Below are positions 53,424 through 62,844 of a stretch of 64,000 nt of DNA, in pieces (the stretch's first letter is position 1; the number at the start of each line of letters is the position of its first letter). Location: NCBI RefSeq assembly GCF_030407455.1, contig NZ_JASDDJ010000005.1, positions 41,203 through 105,202 of the forward strand, in the 5' to 3' direction. The notes under the pieces are model-generated. The model ran no database searches. It was not told the DNA's origin and saw only the letters and a list, made by a program, of their open reading frames with translations. This DNA comes from Psychrobacter sp. 5A.1 (GTDB taxonomy: Bacteria > Pseudomonadota > Gammaproteobacteria > Pseudomonadales > Moraxellaceae). The translations under genes and the position numbers were made by a program.

Positions 53424-55526
53424 ATGACTTCCAACGCTTTTAAATACTCAGTACTCGCTGTTGCTATCACAACATCTTTGGGTGTTGCTAGCACTGCCAA
53501 TGCTGCTAAATCAGTGGGCGACTCGACGCCGACTATTGATAACATCGCGACAGCAACTTATAGCATCGCAGGTATCGCACAAACACCTGTAGAATCCAAC
53601 AAAGTTACGGTTAATATTACACAGAGCGCCGCCTTTAGCTTAACAGCTAAGAATGTGGATGGTGATCTCACGGATGATTACAACAAGCTGGCGGTTGTGA
53701 CCCCTAAAGGTAGAGTCGCGTTTAACCATACATTGACCAACTCAGGTAACGTAGAAGATACCTATACGCTAAACTTGGCGCAGGGCGGTGATATTCCGAA
53801 TAACCCGCAAGGTGCAGGATCTTATGATTTTGCCACTACCAACGTGACTTACACTATTTACAATGCAGACGGGACTGAAAAAAGCACCCAAACCGTTACA
53901 GGCACGGTATTCCAAAACACTAATATAGTGCTTAAACCCAATGAACGTGCTGATATTTTGGTTTCTGCTAAAACCTCTGGCAACATCGGTGGTGACTCGC
54001 AGAACCTAACATTATCTGCTACTAGTGCGTTCTTTACAGCGTCTGATGTGACCAAAGCGACGCTAACCAATATTGACAACAGTGTGACGAAAGTACCTGT
54101 TTTCAAAATTACCAGTAAAGTCAGTAGCACTCTGAACTTGAATGACCCTACCTCAAAAGTTACTTATACCGTGACTGTGCGTAATGATGAAAATGCTCCA
54201 TACGCTGCTAATGCTAATAACATTATGGTTTTTGATGGCTTGCCAGCAGGCTTACGTTTAGCAGACCAGCCAAATATCAGCGTCAGTAACAACGCGACCA
54301 TCACATCAGGAAACGAAGGTAAAGGTACGAGTAGTGCAAGTGATAGCATTAGGGTCACTTTACTGAATCTTGCACCAGGTCAAGAAGCTACTATCAAGTT
54401 TGATGTGCAAAAAGATCAAGCGGAAACACTGGCTGATCTCAAAACCACACTCAATCATGCAGCCGTTACGCTGGATCTTGGCGAAAATCAAATCATCTAT
54501 GATACGACTGATGCCAATGATACCCAGCAAAATACTGCTAACTTCTACCCTTCAACTGATGACAGTGAAATCACAGACGGCACCGTAAACACAGTCATCG
54601 GTAGTGACTCAACAGCACCACTGGTATCCAATCAACGTGCCGTTAGCATTGTCTCCCCTACCAAAAAAGAAATTCCTACCACGACTACTGCTAACACACT
54701 AGTAACCCACTCTGCCGTCATCAGCAACACGGGTAAAGAAACGGAAGGTGATGCCGTTGGCGAAATCAAGCTGACCATTACCTCTGGCTCTGGCAACAAA
54801 GTGACCGTGGTTGCTGGATCAGTTGAGCTGGTATACGACGCTGATAACAATCCAGCCACACCCAATACGACTTACACCATTACTAGAGATGGCAACGGTG
54901 ATTACGACTTAAGTACCGCCATACCTAAAAATGGTGCGCCAGCTTGGACAGGTATGGTTCCAAACTCAACCGTGACCATCAATTACCAAGTCGAATCTAA
55001 CGAAGCAGTGGTTGGTACGACAGAAAATACGACCGTGACATTAGTCGTTGGTGGTCAAGATGCACCAACAACAGGTGATCGTCTTGTTAGAAATGAAACC
55101 ACTGTGAAAGGATTGAAGCTTCTGAAGGAGCAAGCACTTAATGAGACTTGTGCGGCCAGTAGTACGCTTACCTTCACTCAAGGGGCCGTTGCTGCCAAGC
55201 CTGGCAACTGCATCGTGTACAAAATCACCGCTTTCAATGACTTCTCTGCGGCAGACCCACGTTTTACTTTTGACAACGTGGTGATAACAGATACGACAGC
55301 ACGTTTTAACGACAAAGCCATTATACAAAGTGCTAGTACCACTTATGTGTTCCCAGTCAAATTGGATGATGTTACTAGTAATAGCGAAATACCAGCAACC
55401 AACAGCTACAACGCATCTGCCAGCACCTCAGCTATTAGTGGCACTGTGACTAGCTTGGCTCCGCAAAAATATGCAGCCATGGTATTTGCTGTGAAGCTCA
55501 ATCCTGCGGGCTCTACAACTCCTTAA
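53424..55526 (+). CDS. Secreted DUF11-type surface protein
   Basis: 700 aa. Signal peptide FKYSVLAVAITTSLGVASTANA. The opening TIDNIATATYSIAGI resembles the start of the mature 1766-aa protein (NNTAQASYNINN), suggesting common ancestry. Then come at least two DUF11-like modules (KITSKVSSTLNLNDPTSKVT, TTANTLVTHSAVISNTGKET) and a C-terminal domain from GLKLLKEQALNETC with GNCIVYKITAFND, ending LNPAGSTTP. The two cysteines of this domain match those in the 668- and 541-aa proteins. ATG 53424 is preceded by CAGGAGAA. A long perfect palindrome lies between this gene and the next. Confidence 0.8.
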   Translation: MTSNAFKYSVLAVAITTSLGVASTANAAKSVGDSTPTIDNIATATYSIAGIAQTPVESNKVTVNITQSAAFSLTAKNVDGDLTDDYNKLAVVTPKGRVAFNHTLTNSGNVEDTYTLNLAQGGDIPNNPQGAGSYDFATTNVTYTIYNADGTEKSTQTVTGTVFQNTNIVLKPNERADILVSAKTSGNIGGDSQNLTLSATSAFFTASDVTKATLTNIDNSVTKVPVFKITSKVSSTLNLNDPTSKVTYTVTVRNDENAPYAANANNIMVFDGLPAGLRLADQPNISVSNNATITSGNEGKGTSSASDSIRVTLLNLAPGQEATIKFDVQKDQAETLADLKTTLNHAAVTLDLGENQIIYDTTDANDTQQNTANFYPSTDDSEITDGTVNTVIGSDSTAPLVSNQRAVSIVSPTKKEIPTTTTANTLVTHSAVISNTGKETEGDAVGEIKLTITSGSGNKVTVVAGSVELVYDADNNPATPNTTYTITRDGNGDYDLSTAIPKNGAPAWTGMVPNSTVTINYQVESNEAVVGTTENTTVTLVVGGQDAPTTGDRLVRNETTVKGLKLLKEQALNETCAASSTLTFTQGAVAAKPGNCIVYKITAFNDFSAADPRFTFDNVVITDTTARFNDKAIIQSASTTYVFPVKLDDVTSNSEIPATNSYNASASTSAISGTVTSLAPQKYAAMVFAVKLNPAGSTTP

Positions 55527-55545
55527 TAGTTGACTTTTTGTACCG

Positions 55546-55574
55546 TGTTATCTGTCATTCAATGACAGATAACA
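55546..55574. repeat. 14-bp perfect palindrome between two surface genes
   Basis: TGTTATCTGTCATT, one C, then AATGACAGATAACA. The single-base loop and 14 paired bases make a very stable intercistronic hairpin or a symmetric protein-binding site; no T-run follows. Confidence 0.85.
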
Positions 55575-55654
55575 TGATTGCTGTCTTTACGCCCCTTTAA
55601 TAAGAACATAAAAGCAATTCATACATTTTATAGGTTTTATTGGATAAGCGACTT

Positions 55655-58600
55655 ATGACTAACTCTGTAATGACACCGTCTAATCGTAATACATTGTGTA
55701 CAGCGAAGGTTTCTGCGCTGTCATTGGCAATGTTGTTTATGCAATCAAACATAGCATTCGCGGCACCTGACTCACTGGTACAGCTAATCAACAATACGGC
55801 TCAAGCCAGCTACAATATCAATAATCAAACTGAGGTGCTGATTAGCACCCGCTCAAACCAAGTACAAGTCAAAACCTCTGCCCTACCTGAATACGGTATT
55901 AGCTTAACGCAGCAATCGTTACGCACGGCCATGCCTAATACAGAAGTAAGTTGGGTCAACGTATTGAGCAACACAAGCTATAGCGATCAAACGGTTGAGC
56001 TAACATTTGATATATCGCCAACCGTTTCTAATTTAAAAGTCTATCAAGACCTTAATAATAATGGAAAGGTTGATTCAGAAGACAGACAAATCATGCTCGA
56101 TAACTTGAGCGCTCAGATCAAGCTTGGTCAGAGCGAAAGCATTCAACTTATCGTACAGGCTCTATCAGACACCAATGGCAAAGATGGCGATACTGCCGAT
56201 GTGAAGATCGGCGCTATCATACTAGAAGATCCATCTATCGCGGCGGTTGAAGCAATCGACAGGCTGATTATCGTCGAACCTGAAATCAAATTTACTACTT
56301 CGCAATTTGATGGCACTAGAAGTACCTCACAAGTTGATGAAAACGTCTATGTTGATGCAAGCTACGCACAATGTAACGTCAATCCCAATGAGCCTGATGA
56401 AGTTTGGATTACCATTAAATCCTCTAATCGACCTACTGGTAGTGGTGATAGTTACACCCTAAAAGCGATAGAGACTGGTAACAATACTGGTAAATACCGC
56501 CTGTCTGCTCCGACACAAAACAATGCCAACGCCATCAATGATGATATTATTCAAACCTTAAAAGGCGATGCTTTAATCGCCACATTAGATGCTTGCGTTG
56601 ATCCGACAGCTGATAGTATTAGCAGCAACCTCAGCAGTAATATTGCCATCATAGACAATTCATCTGCTTTAAAAGTAGAAAAGGAAGGCGATGTAAAGAC
56701 CGCAGAGTTTGGCGATTATGTCAATTACACTATCAAAGTCACCAATGATGGTAAATTCCCCGCCTACAATGTTGAGTTGAAAGATGCGCTGCCACGTGGC
56801 TTTGATTACGTTGAGAATAGTGTACGTGTTAGCCCAACTTCTGATATCACTATCAACCAAACGCAAACGACTGAGTTCAAAGCGGACGGTAAATATCAAG
56901 TACTCAACTTGGGCACGCTCACTGCAGGCGAAACCAAAAACATTACTTACCGTGTCCTTATTGGATCAACAGCATTAGGTGGCGATGGTATCAACCGCGC
57001 GACTGCACACGGTCGTGATGACAGCAACAATACATTGACATCAAGAGAGGCGCAGTGGCCTGTCGAAGTAAGCCGCGGCGTCATGAATACTGATGGTATT
57101 ATCATCGGTAAGGTCTATCACGATATCAACCGTGACGGCATTCAACAAAAAGAAGATGGCGAGCTGGGTGTCGCTGGTGTACGTATCTACATGGAGAACG
57201 GTAACTTCATCGTAACCGACCCTGAAGGCAAGTACAACTTTTATGGTGTCAGCGCCAAAACACACGTACTCAAAGTTGACCGTACTACCATCCCTCATGC
57301 CACTGAGATGGTTACCCAAAGTAATCGCAATGCGGGTGACGCGGGCAGCCGTTTTGTTGATTTGAAATACGGTGAACTGCATCGTGCAGACTTTGCGATA
57401 GTTGGCGGTATGGCAGATAGTACTGAGCGCTTGAACACCGAACTGGTCGCTCGTAGCAAGCGGATCAGTGCAAAAAACGACACGCTTGAGCAAGCGGTGA
57501 AGTCTGAGCTGACATTAGAGCCTGATTATGATACCGACACGACCGACAATGTAAATGCTAGTGGCTGTACCCTCAATCGCGACCTAGATCTTGGTAATAA
57601 CTGTGACTCTGCGATCGTCAATGAGATGGTCAATCCAGTAGACAGCCGTGTTGATATGGCAGTAACCACTGTCGCACCGCCTGTAGAAAAAGAGCTCGAA
57701 GAGTACTTAAAAGAAGTCGCCAATAATGATGTCACCTTTATTAACCTAAATGAAGGTCAGCAGCTCAGTACTTATAAACAAATGGTACAGGTGCAGGCTC
57801 CACTCGGGTCTTTGTTCACACTATATGCCAATGGCAAAGCCGTCTCAGAACAAAAAATCGGTAAAACCGCTGAGCAAGAAAAACAAAACGTAACTGCTTT
57901 CGACTATTATGCCGTAGATTTACAGCGTGGCAAAAACACCTTACGTGGTGTCGCCACTGACGTAAATGGTCAAACAATCTCTGAGCGCACGATAAATATA
58001 TTGACGCCAGATAGCCTGCAAGCCATTGACTATCGTACTCAAACACAGCTAGTGCCAGCAGATGGCGTTAGCGAATATCAAGTGGTTATTAGTCTAAAAG
58101 ACCGTGATGGTCGTCCATATATCGCTTCAACGCCAATGACGATTGATACCAATATCGGACGTATCAATCTCAAAGACGGCAGTCAGGATCAAGCGGGCAC
58201 GCAAGTGATCGTCACTGGTGGTGAGCTACTAATACCAGTAGTTGCACCAAGCGCACCAGGTAAAGGCGAGCTGGTTATCGACACGGGCAGTAGCAAGCAA
58301 GTGATTCCGCTACAGTTTACCGCGCAATTACGTCCTCTCATTGCCGTCGGTATTGTAGAAGGCGCTATTTCTCTCAAAGATTTTGATGGTGGTAGTATTA
58401 CAGATGCCCAAGGTGCATTTGAACAAGAGCTGAATGATTTTTCTGGTAATGATGATTACACCGCCTCTGGTCGTGCTGCGATGTTCCTCAAAGGAAAAGT
58501 GCGCGGCGACTATCTGCTAACGCTTGCTTATGACAGTGACAAAAAAGGCGAGCGTTTGTTCCGTGATATCGACCCTGGCGAATACTATCCTGTCTATGGT

Positions 58601-60955
58601 GATTCATCCGCCAAAGGATTTGATGCGCAATCTACGAGCAAACTCTATGTACGCCTTGATAAAGGTCGCTCATACGCTATGTATGGCGATCTGAAAACGC
58701 AGGTGTCCAACGATGAAGGCATCAAACTTGGTCAATACAACCGTACATTAACTGGTATAAAAGCTCAATTTGAAGACAGTAATACTCGCGTTACTGCATT
58801 TATAGCAGAGACCAGTACCAGCCAGCGTGTTAATGAAACTCGCGGTTTGGGCATATCAGGCCCATACCCACTGGCTGAAAACTTTGATGCGGTATTAGAA
58901 AACTCTGAAACGGTTGAAGTCATTACTCGTGATGCCAACAATCCTGGATTAATCATCAACCGTAAGACCCTTACTCGCTTTGCTGATTATGAAATCGACC
59001 CTATCAGCCGTAGCTTGTTCCTTACCTCACCGATTGCCAGTCAAGATATCGAAGGCAACCCTAACTATATTCGTGTCACTGTAGAAGTGGATGAAGGCGG
59101 TGAGGATTATTTGGTTGGTGGTATCGCCGCCAAACAACAGCTGACTGACAAAGTCGCTATCGGTGGTAGCTATGTCAATAGCGATGATCCACTCAACAAA
59201 GAAGCGCTTGCTAGTATTAATAGCGTCATCAAATTCAACGATAAGCTAAAGCTAGTCGCTGAATTTGCCATGAATAAAGCTGAAAATCCAAACTTTCAGC
59301 CAAGTAATCAAATCAACGCTACAGAATTAGATGATAGTGATGTCGAAGGCAATGCGCTACGTATCGAGCTTGACTTTGATAATAAGAAAAACACGCGTGC
59401 CAAGGCTTATTATAATGATGCTGACGAAGGTTTTGTCACTGGCGCATCACCACTTACCGCTGGACGTACTGAGTCTGGTGTAGAAATCACTCATACTCTA
59501 AACAACAAGCAAACCGCTCTTAAATTAGAAGGCATACGCACAGAAGAGCATACGACCGAAGCCACTCGCCAAGGCGTACAAGCAAGCATCGAGCAACGTC
59601 TAAGTGAAAACGTCGTTGGTGAAATTGGGGTTCGTTATTATAAGCAGGACGCCACTGCTGCCTCACGTAATACTCAAGCGGCGACAGACGTTTTAGATAC
59701 CACAGACGATACGCTGTTCAATGATGACATCATCAACCAGTCCGCGTTAAGTAGCGTCAGTAATGCTGAAAAAGACATCGAAGGAACGACCGTTCGTGCT
59801 CGCATCACCTCTCGTCTACCAAAGTTAAATAATAGCTTGGTATTTGCAGAGTATGAGCAAGATATCGAAAACAGCTCACGTAATGCCACTTCTATCGGAG
59901 GCGAGACGCCACTCGGAAACTTGGGTCGACTATACGCGCGTCATGATTTGATCAATAGCCTATCTGGTACTTATGGCCTTGATGATACGAACGAACGTCA
60001 GCGTACCACCATTGGCTTTGACGCAACTTATATGAAAGACGGTAAAGTTTATAGTGAATACCGTATGCGTGACGCCATCAGTGCTCGCGAAGCTGAAGCT
60101 GCTATCGGTCTTAAAAACAAGTGGTATGTTCAAGAAGGGCTGACCTTGAACACGTTGTTTGAGCGTGTTGAATCACTCGAAGGTGAAGAAAACAACACCG
60201 CGACGGCGGCAGGCATAGGCGTTGAATACCTTGCCAAAGAGAATTACAAAGCGTCAGGACGTTTTGAAAAACGCTGGGGCGAAACCAGTGATACGTTGCT
60301 TGGTAGTGCAGGTATTGCCTATCGCTATACCGATGAAATTACCTTGTTGGCTAAAGACATCTATTCACGCACTGACTATGATGATGGTGATCGTACGATC
60401 AATCGTTTTCAACTAGGGGCAGCTTATCGTGACTACGACAGCAATCAGCTGGATATGCTTGCAAAGCTCGAATATCGTTTGGATGACAACAACACTGGTG
60501 ACGATGCTTATCAAAAAAATACGACCGTTTGGTCATGGAATGGCAATTACCATCCCACACGTCCGCTGACATTGTCTGGTCGTTATGCAGGTAAGTATAC
60601 AGAGTATCAAGCAGATGGATTGACCAGTGATAACACGGCTCATGCGGTCTACGGCCGTGGCCTTTATGACATCAGTGAACGATGGGATGTTGGCTTGCAA
60701 GCGGGTACTTACTGGAATGAGCAAGCGAATGATTTGGCCTATATGCTTGGTGCAGAAGTGGGCTATAGCCCAATGACCAATCTTTGGTTGTCACTTGGTT
60801 ATAACTTCATGGGCTTTGAAGATGAAGATATTGCTTATGACGACAGTACTCAAGAAGGCGCTTACTTTAGACTACGCTTTAAGTTTGATGAAGACTTATT
60901 CAAACGCGAAGATCCTCGCAAAAATAAACGCCTAAATAGCAACTCTGCATTTTAG
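55655..60955 (+). CDS. Giant outer-membrane protein: DUF11/SdrD/Ig-like domains plus C-terminal barrel
   Basis: 1766 aa from ATG 55655 (GGATAAG upstream). Signal peptide: VSALSLAMLFMQSNIAFA. The ectodomain has an N-terminal beta-sandwich with an EF-hand-like DLNNNGKVDSED (about 135), a DUF11 module at about 335-475 (VEKEGDVKTAEFGDYVNYTI), an SdrD/CnaB-like unit KVYHDINRDGIQQKEDGELG (about 485-560), and Ig/invasin-like modules at about 705-905. From about 915 (RPLIAVGIVEGAISLKDFDGG) alternating strands run to the end (GAYFRLRFKFDEDLF), which looks like an outer-membrane barrel; YYPVYGDSSAKGFDAQS lies at its start. Four or more calcium-type loops are visible. Its stop TAG lies in mini-element copy G. 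Confidence 0.82.
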   Translation: MTNSVMTPSNRNTLCTAKVSALSLAMLFMQSNIAFAAPDSLVQLINNTAQASYNINNQTEVLISTRSNQVQVKTSALPEYGISLTQQSLRTAMPNTEVSWVNVLSNTSYSDQTVELTFDISPTVSNLKVYQDLNNNGKVDSEDRQIMLDNLSAQIKLGQSESIQLIVQALSDTNGKDGDTADVKIGAIILEDPSIAAVEAIDRLIIVEPEIKFTTSQFDGTRSTSQVDENVYVDASYAQCNVNPNEPDEVWITIKSSNRPTGSGDSYTLKAIETGNNTGKYRLSAPTQNNANAINDDIIQTLKGDALIATLDACVDPTADSISSNLSSNIAIIDNSSALKVEKEGDVKTAEFGDYVNYTIKVTNDGKFPAYNVELKDALPRGFDYVENSVRVSPTSDITINQTQTTEFKADGKYQVLNLGTLTAGETKNITYRVLIGSTALGGDGINRATAHGRDDSNNTLTSREAQWPVEVSRGVMNTDGIIIGKVYHDINRDGIQQKEDGELGVAGVRIYMENGNFIVTDPEGKYNFYGVSAKTHVLKVDRTTIPHATEMVTQSNRNAGDAGSRFVDLKYGELHRADFAIVGGMADSTERLNTELVARSKRISAKNDTLEQAVKSELTLEPDYDTDTTDNVNASGCTLNRDLDLGNNCDSAIVNEMVNPVDSRVDMAVTTVAPPVEKELEEYLKEVANNDVTFINLNEGQQLSTYKQMVQVQAPLGSLFTLYANGKAVSEQKIGKTAEQEKQNVTAFDYYAVDLQRGKNTLRGVATDVNGQTISERTINILTPDSLQAIDYRTQTQLVPADGVSEYQVVISLKDRDGRPYIASTPMTIDTNIGRINLKDGSQDQAGTQVIVTGGELLIPVVAPSAPGKGELVIDTGSSKQVIPLQFTAQLRPLIAVGIVEGAISLKDFDGGSITDAQGAFEQELNDFSGNDDYTASGRAAMFLKGKVRGDYLLTLAYDSDKKGERLFRDIDPGEYYPVYGDSSAKGFDAQSTSKLYVRLDKGRSYAMYGDLKTQVSNDEGIKLGQYNRTLTGIKAQFEDSNTRVTAFIAETSTSQRVNETRGLGISGPYPLAENFDAVLENSETVEVITRDANNPGLIINRKTLTRFADYEIDPISRSLFLTSPIASQDIEGNPNYIRVTVEVDEGGEDYLVGGIAAKQQLTDKVAIGGSYVNSDDPLNKEALASINSVIKFNDKLKLVAEFAMNKAENPNFQPSNQINATELDDSDVEGNALRIELDFDNKKNTRAKAYYNDADEGFVTGASPLTAGRTESGVEITHTLNNKQTALKLEGIRTEEHTTEATRQGVQASIEQRLSENVVGEIGVRYYKQDATAASRNTQAATDVLDTTDDTLFNDDIINQSALSSVSNAEKDIEGTTVRARITSRLPKLNNSLVFAEYEQDIENSSRNATSIGGETPLGNLGRLYARHDLINSLSGTYGLDDTNERQRTTIGFDATYMKDGKVYSEYRMRDAISAREAEAAIGLKNKWYVQEGLTLNTLFERVESLEGEENNTATAAGIGVEYLAKENYKASGRFEKRWGETSDTLLGSAGIAYRYTDEITLLAKDIYSRTDYDDGDRTINRFQLGAAYRDYDSNQLDMLAKLEYRLDDNNTGDDAYQKNTTVWSWNGNYHPTRPLTLSGRYAGKYTEYQADGLTSDNTAHAVYGRGLYDISERWDVGLQAGTYWNEQANDLAYMLGAEVGYSPMTNLWLSLGYNFMGFEDEDIAYDDSTQEGAYFRLRFKFDEDLFKREDPRKNKRLNSNSAF

Positions 60956-61010
60956 GGCGTGTTCTCATTCTAAAAATGGACTCATTTTTGCCAAACGAGG
61001 ACACACTCTA
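60953..61010. repeat. Inverted-repeat mini-element, copy G (58-bp internally deleted form)
   Basis: TA then GGGCGTGTTCTCATTCTAAA, ending GAGGACACACTC then TA. Most of the body is missing. It supplies the stop of the 1766-aa gene and ends 16 bases before the ATG of the next, leaving room for AAGG. Confidence 0.8.
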
Positions 61011-61026
61011 ACATAAGGTTTACACC

Positions 61027-61803
61027 ATGTTTCATTCTGCCATTCAAGCAATGTCACCTAAGCCACCAGTATGTATTATGCTGTCAGCTATCTTTTCGTT
61101 AACCTTGATGCAGCCTGCTTTAGCTGAGAGTGAGACTGTTCAAGCAGTAACTACAACTAGCATTGCTGACTATTGTCGCCATGACATCCAGACCCAAACA
61201 CCTTCTTATCAGCATCAAAGCAACCAACAACGTATGTTGAATTGTATGGTGGCGCAGTTACAGCCCTATCAACAAAAAGATAAGACCGCTTATCAACGGT
61301 ATTTTGCTTATAAAGCACAAGCGTGGCTCAATTATGCCATTCATCAAGACAGTATGAATAGCCGCTCAGCGGCTGGTGACGTTGCGATAGAAATGGCAGA
61401 ACCCTTATTGCAAGCGCTAGAGACTGATACGACACAAAACATCGCACTACATCAAGACATACCTTCAAATTCTGCTCTCATGCGACCTGATCTATGGGCA
61501 ACCTTGAGTGCGCTTAAAGACGGTAATGGAATAGCGTCAGCGCCACGTGAGATGGCATTTAGTGAAGTGGCTTTGATTTGGGCGGCAACCAATCAATGCA
61601 CGCGAGGCTGGCGAGAGTCAGGTATGCACTTTCGTATGGCAGATCGTTGGCTTGAACAAGCACGTGAGGCTTATGTGAATGCGCACGATGCGCAGACCAA
61701 TGTAAATTTAGAACAGCTAATCGTCCGTTATTATAAGCAGTATGCCCCTTTAGACACGGGTCATGATGTTTGCCGCGGGCAAGTGTTAACCCCAGTTTCA
61801 TAA
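61027..61803 (+). CDS. Secreted alpha-helical protein of the surface locus
   Basis: 258 aa. Signal peptide (CIMLSAIFSLTLMQPALA, then ESET). The mature part is helix-rich with Cys pairs (ADYCRHDI, RMLNCMVAQL, ATNQCTRGW, HDVCRGQ), suggesting one or two disulfides, and Trp/Ala helices such as YFAYKAQAWLNYAIHQD. No family recognised. It follows the giant barrel protein with only copy G and a ribosome binding site between them, so it is probably co-transcribed and may be a periplasmic assembly factor; that is inference. A strong terminator ends the locus. Confidence 0.75.
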   Translation: MFHSAIQAMSPKPPVCIMLSAIFSLTLMQPALAESETVQAVTTTSIADYCRHDIQTQTPSYQHQSNQQRMLNCMVAQLQPYQQKDKTAYQRYFAYKAQAWLNYAIHQDSMNSRSAAGDVAIEMAEPLLQALETDTTQNIALHQDIPSNSALMRPDLWATLSALKDGNGIASAPREMAFSEVALIWAATNQCTRGWRESGMHFRMADRWLEQAREAYVNAHDAQTNVNLEQLIVRYYKQYAPLDTGHDVCRGQVLTPVS

Positions 61804-61854
61804 ATCCATCATAGCCATATTCATGGGCAGTGATATTGTTAAAACCACAGACAC

Positions 61855-61885
61855 AAAAAAGCCGACATATGATGTCGGCTTTTTC
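61855..61885. terminator. Terminator between the surface locus and the TetR gene
   Basis: GCCGACAT/ATGTCGGC stem with A-run before and T-run after, serving both convergent transcripts. Confidence 0.92.
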
Positions 61886-61908
61886 TATATATTCTTTAGG
61901 CGATTGTT

Positions 61909-62607
61909 CTACACTGATACTTTTTTACGTGGTAGCTTCTCTGGTAGATAGCAACGTAAATAGGCAATAAATGCTGTATTCGCTTCTTGAACATACTCAT
62001 CAGTAATGCTTTGATGGCGGCGATAAGACAATGTAAATATAGAGTTGATAATGCTATAGGCAATCAACAGCGTGTCTTGAATATCGTGAAATCCTGGCAT
62101 TTCATAGCGTTCTGATAAACGCTTATAAACCAAATCAACGATTTGATGGTTCAGATCTTCACCGAAGCCATCCCCTTCAAAATCAGGCGTATTGGTATCA
62201 TAGATGAGTTTTGCTTTGGTCGCATCATTATGAAATATCGTAATGCACTGATCGATAAGGGCCGTTAGGTAGCCTTGCCATCTATCATAGTTTCCGACAT
62301 CAACCGTCTCTACTATCTCTAATATTTCAATCGCATTCAAAAAGCGCAATGCTAAAAATATGGCTTCAATATTAGGGAAAAAATGGTAAGCAGAAGCTCT
62401 CGGTATACCCGCTTCCTCACACACAGCAGCTAACGTGATGTCGTTAATCGCCTGTGTTTTGCTCAACTTTTTGGCACCAGCCAACAGTTTTTGTCGACGT
62501 GCACGGCCTTGCTGACTAGTGAATTTAAACTTATTAGGGACAAGTTTTTTTGCCAATTCCGAGTCTACCAGCACATCTTCAATCTTTTCGTCTTTGTTAT
62601 CACTCAT
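61909..62607 (-). CDS. TetR-family transcriptional regulator
   Basis: 232 aa. The N-terminal HTH reads TQAINDITLAAVCEEAGIPR then ASAYHFFPNIEAIFLAL, standard for TetR. The C-terminal part is helical ligand-binding without recognisable specificity. It lies convergent to the surface locus and upstream of the 340-aa nuclease-like gene's 3' end, so its target is unclear. An extended polar N-terminus of about 45 residues precedes the HTH. Confidence 0.88.
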   Translation of the reverse strand: MSDNKDEKIEDVLVDSELAKKLVPNKFKFTSQQGRARRQKLLAGAKKLSKTQAINDITLAAVCEEAGIPRASAYHFFPNIEAIFLALRFLNAIEILEIVETVDVGNYDRWQGYLTALIDQCITIFHNDATKAKLIYDTNTPDFEGDGFGEDLNHQIVDLVYKRLSERYEMPGFHDIQDTLLIAYSIINSIFTLSYRRHQSITDEYVQEANTAFIAYLRCYLPEKLPRKKVSV

Positions 62608-62844
62608 TATGAATCTCTTAATGTTGCGCCCTATTTTATAAGTATAATCTTCATCGAATAATATTTATCCTCAAATAAAGGATGACTCACTATTGGCTAG
62701 AATATAAAGCCAATAGTGTCACTACTATATCCAATGAAGAGGCATCATAAATGCTGACATACTATCAAGCAAGGGACATGAATAGGTTAAAAAACAATAC
62801 AACGATCAGCAACTTAATAGAGCTAACCGCTTAATTTTATAAAG

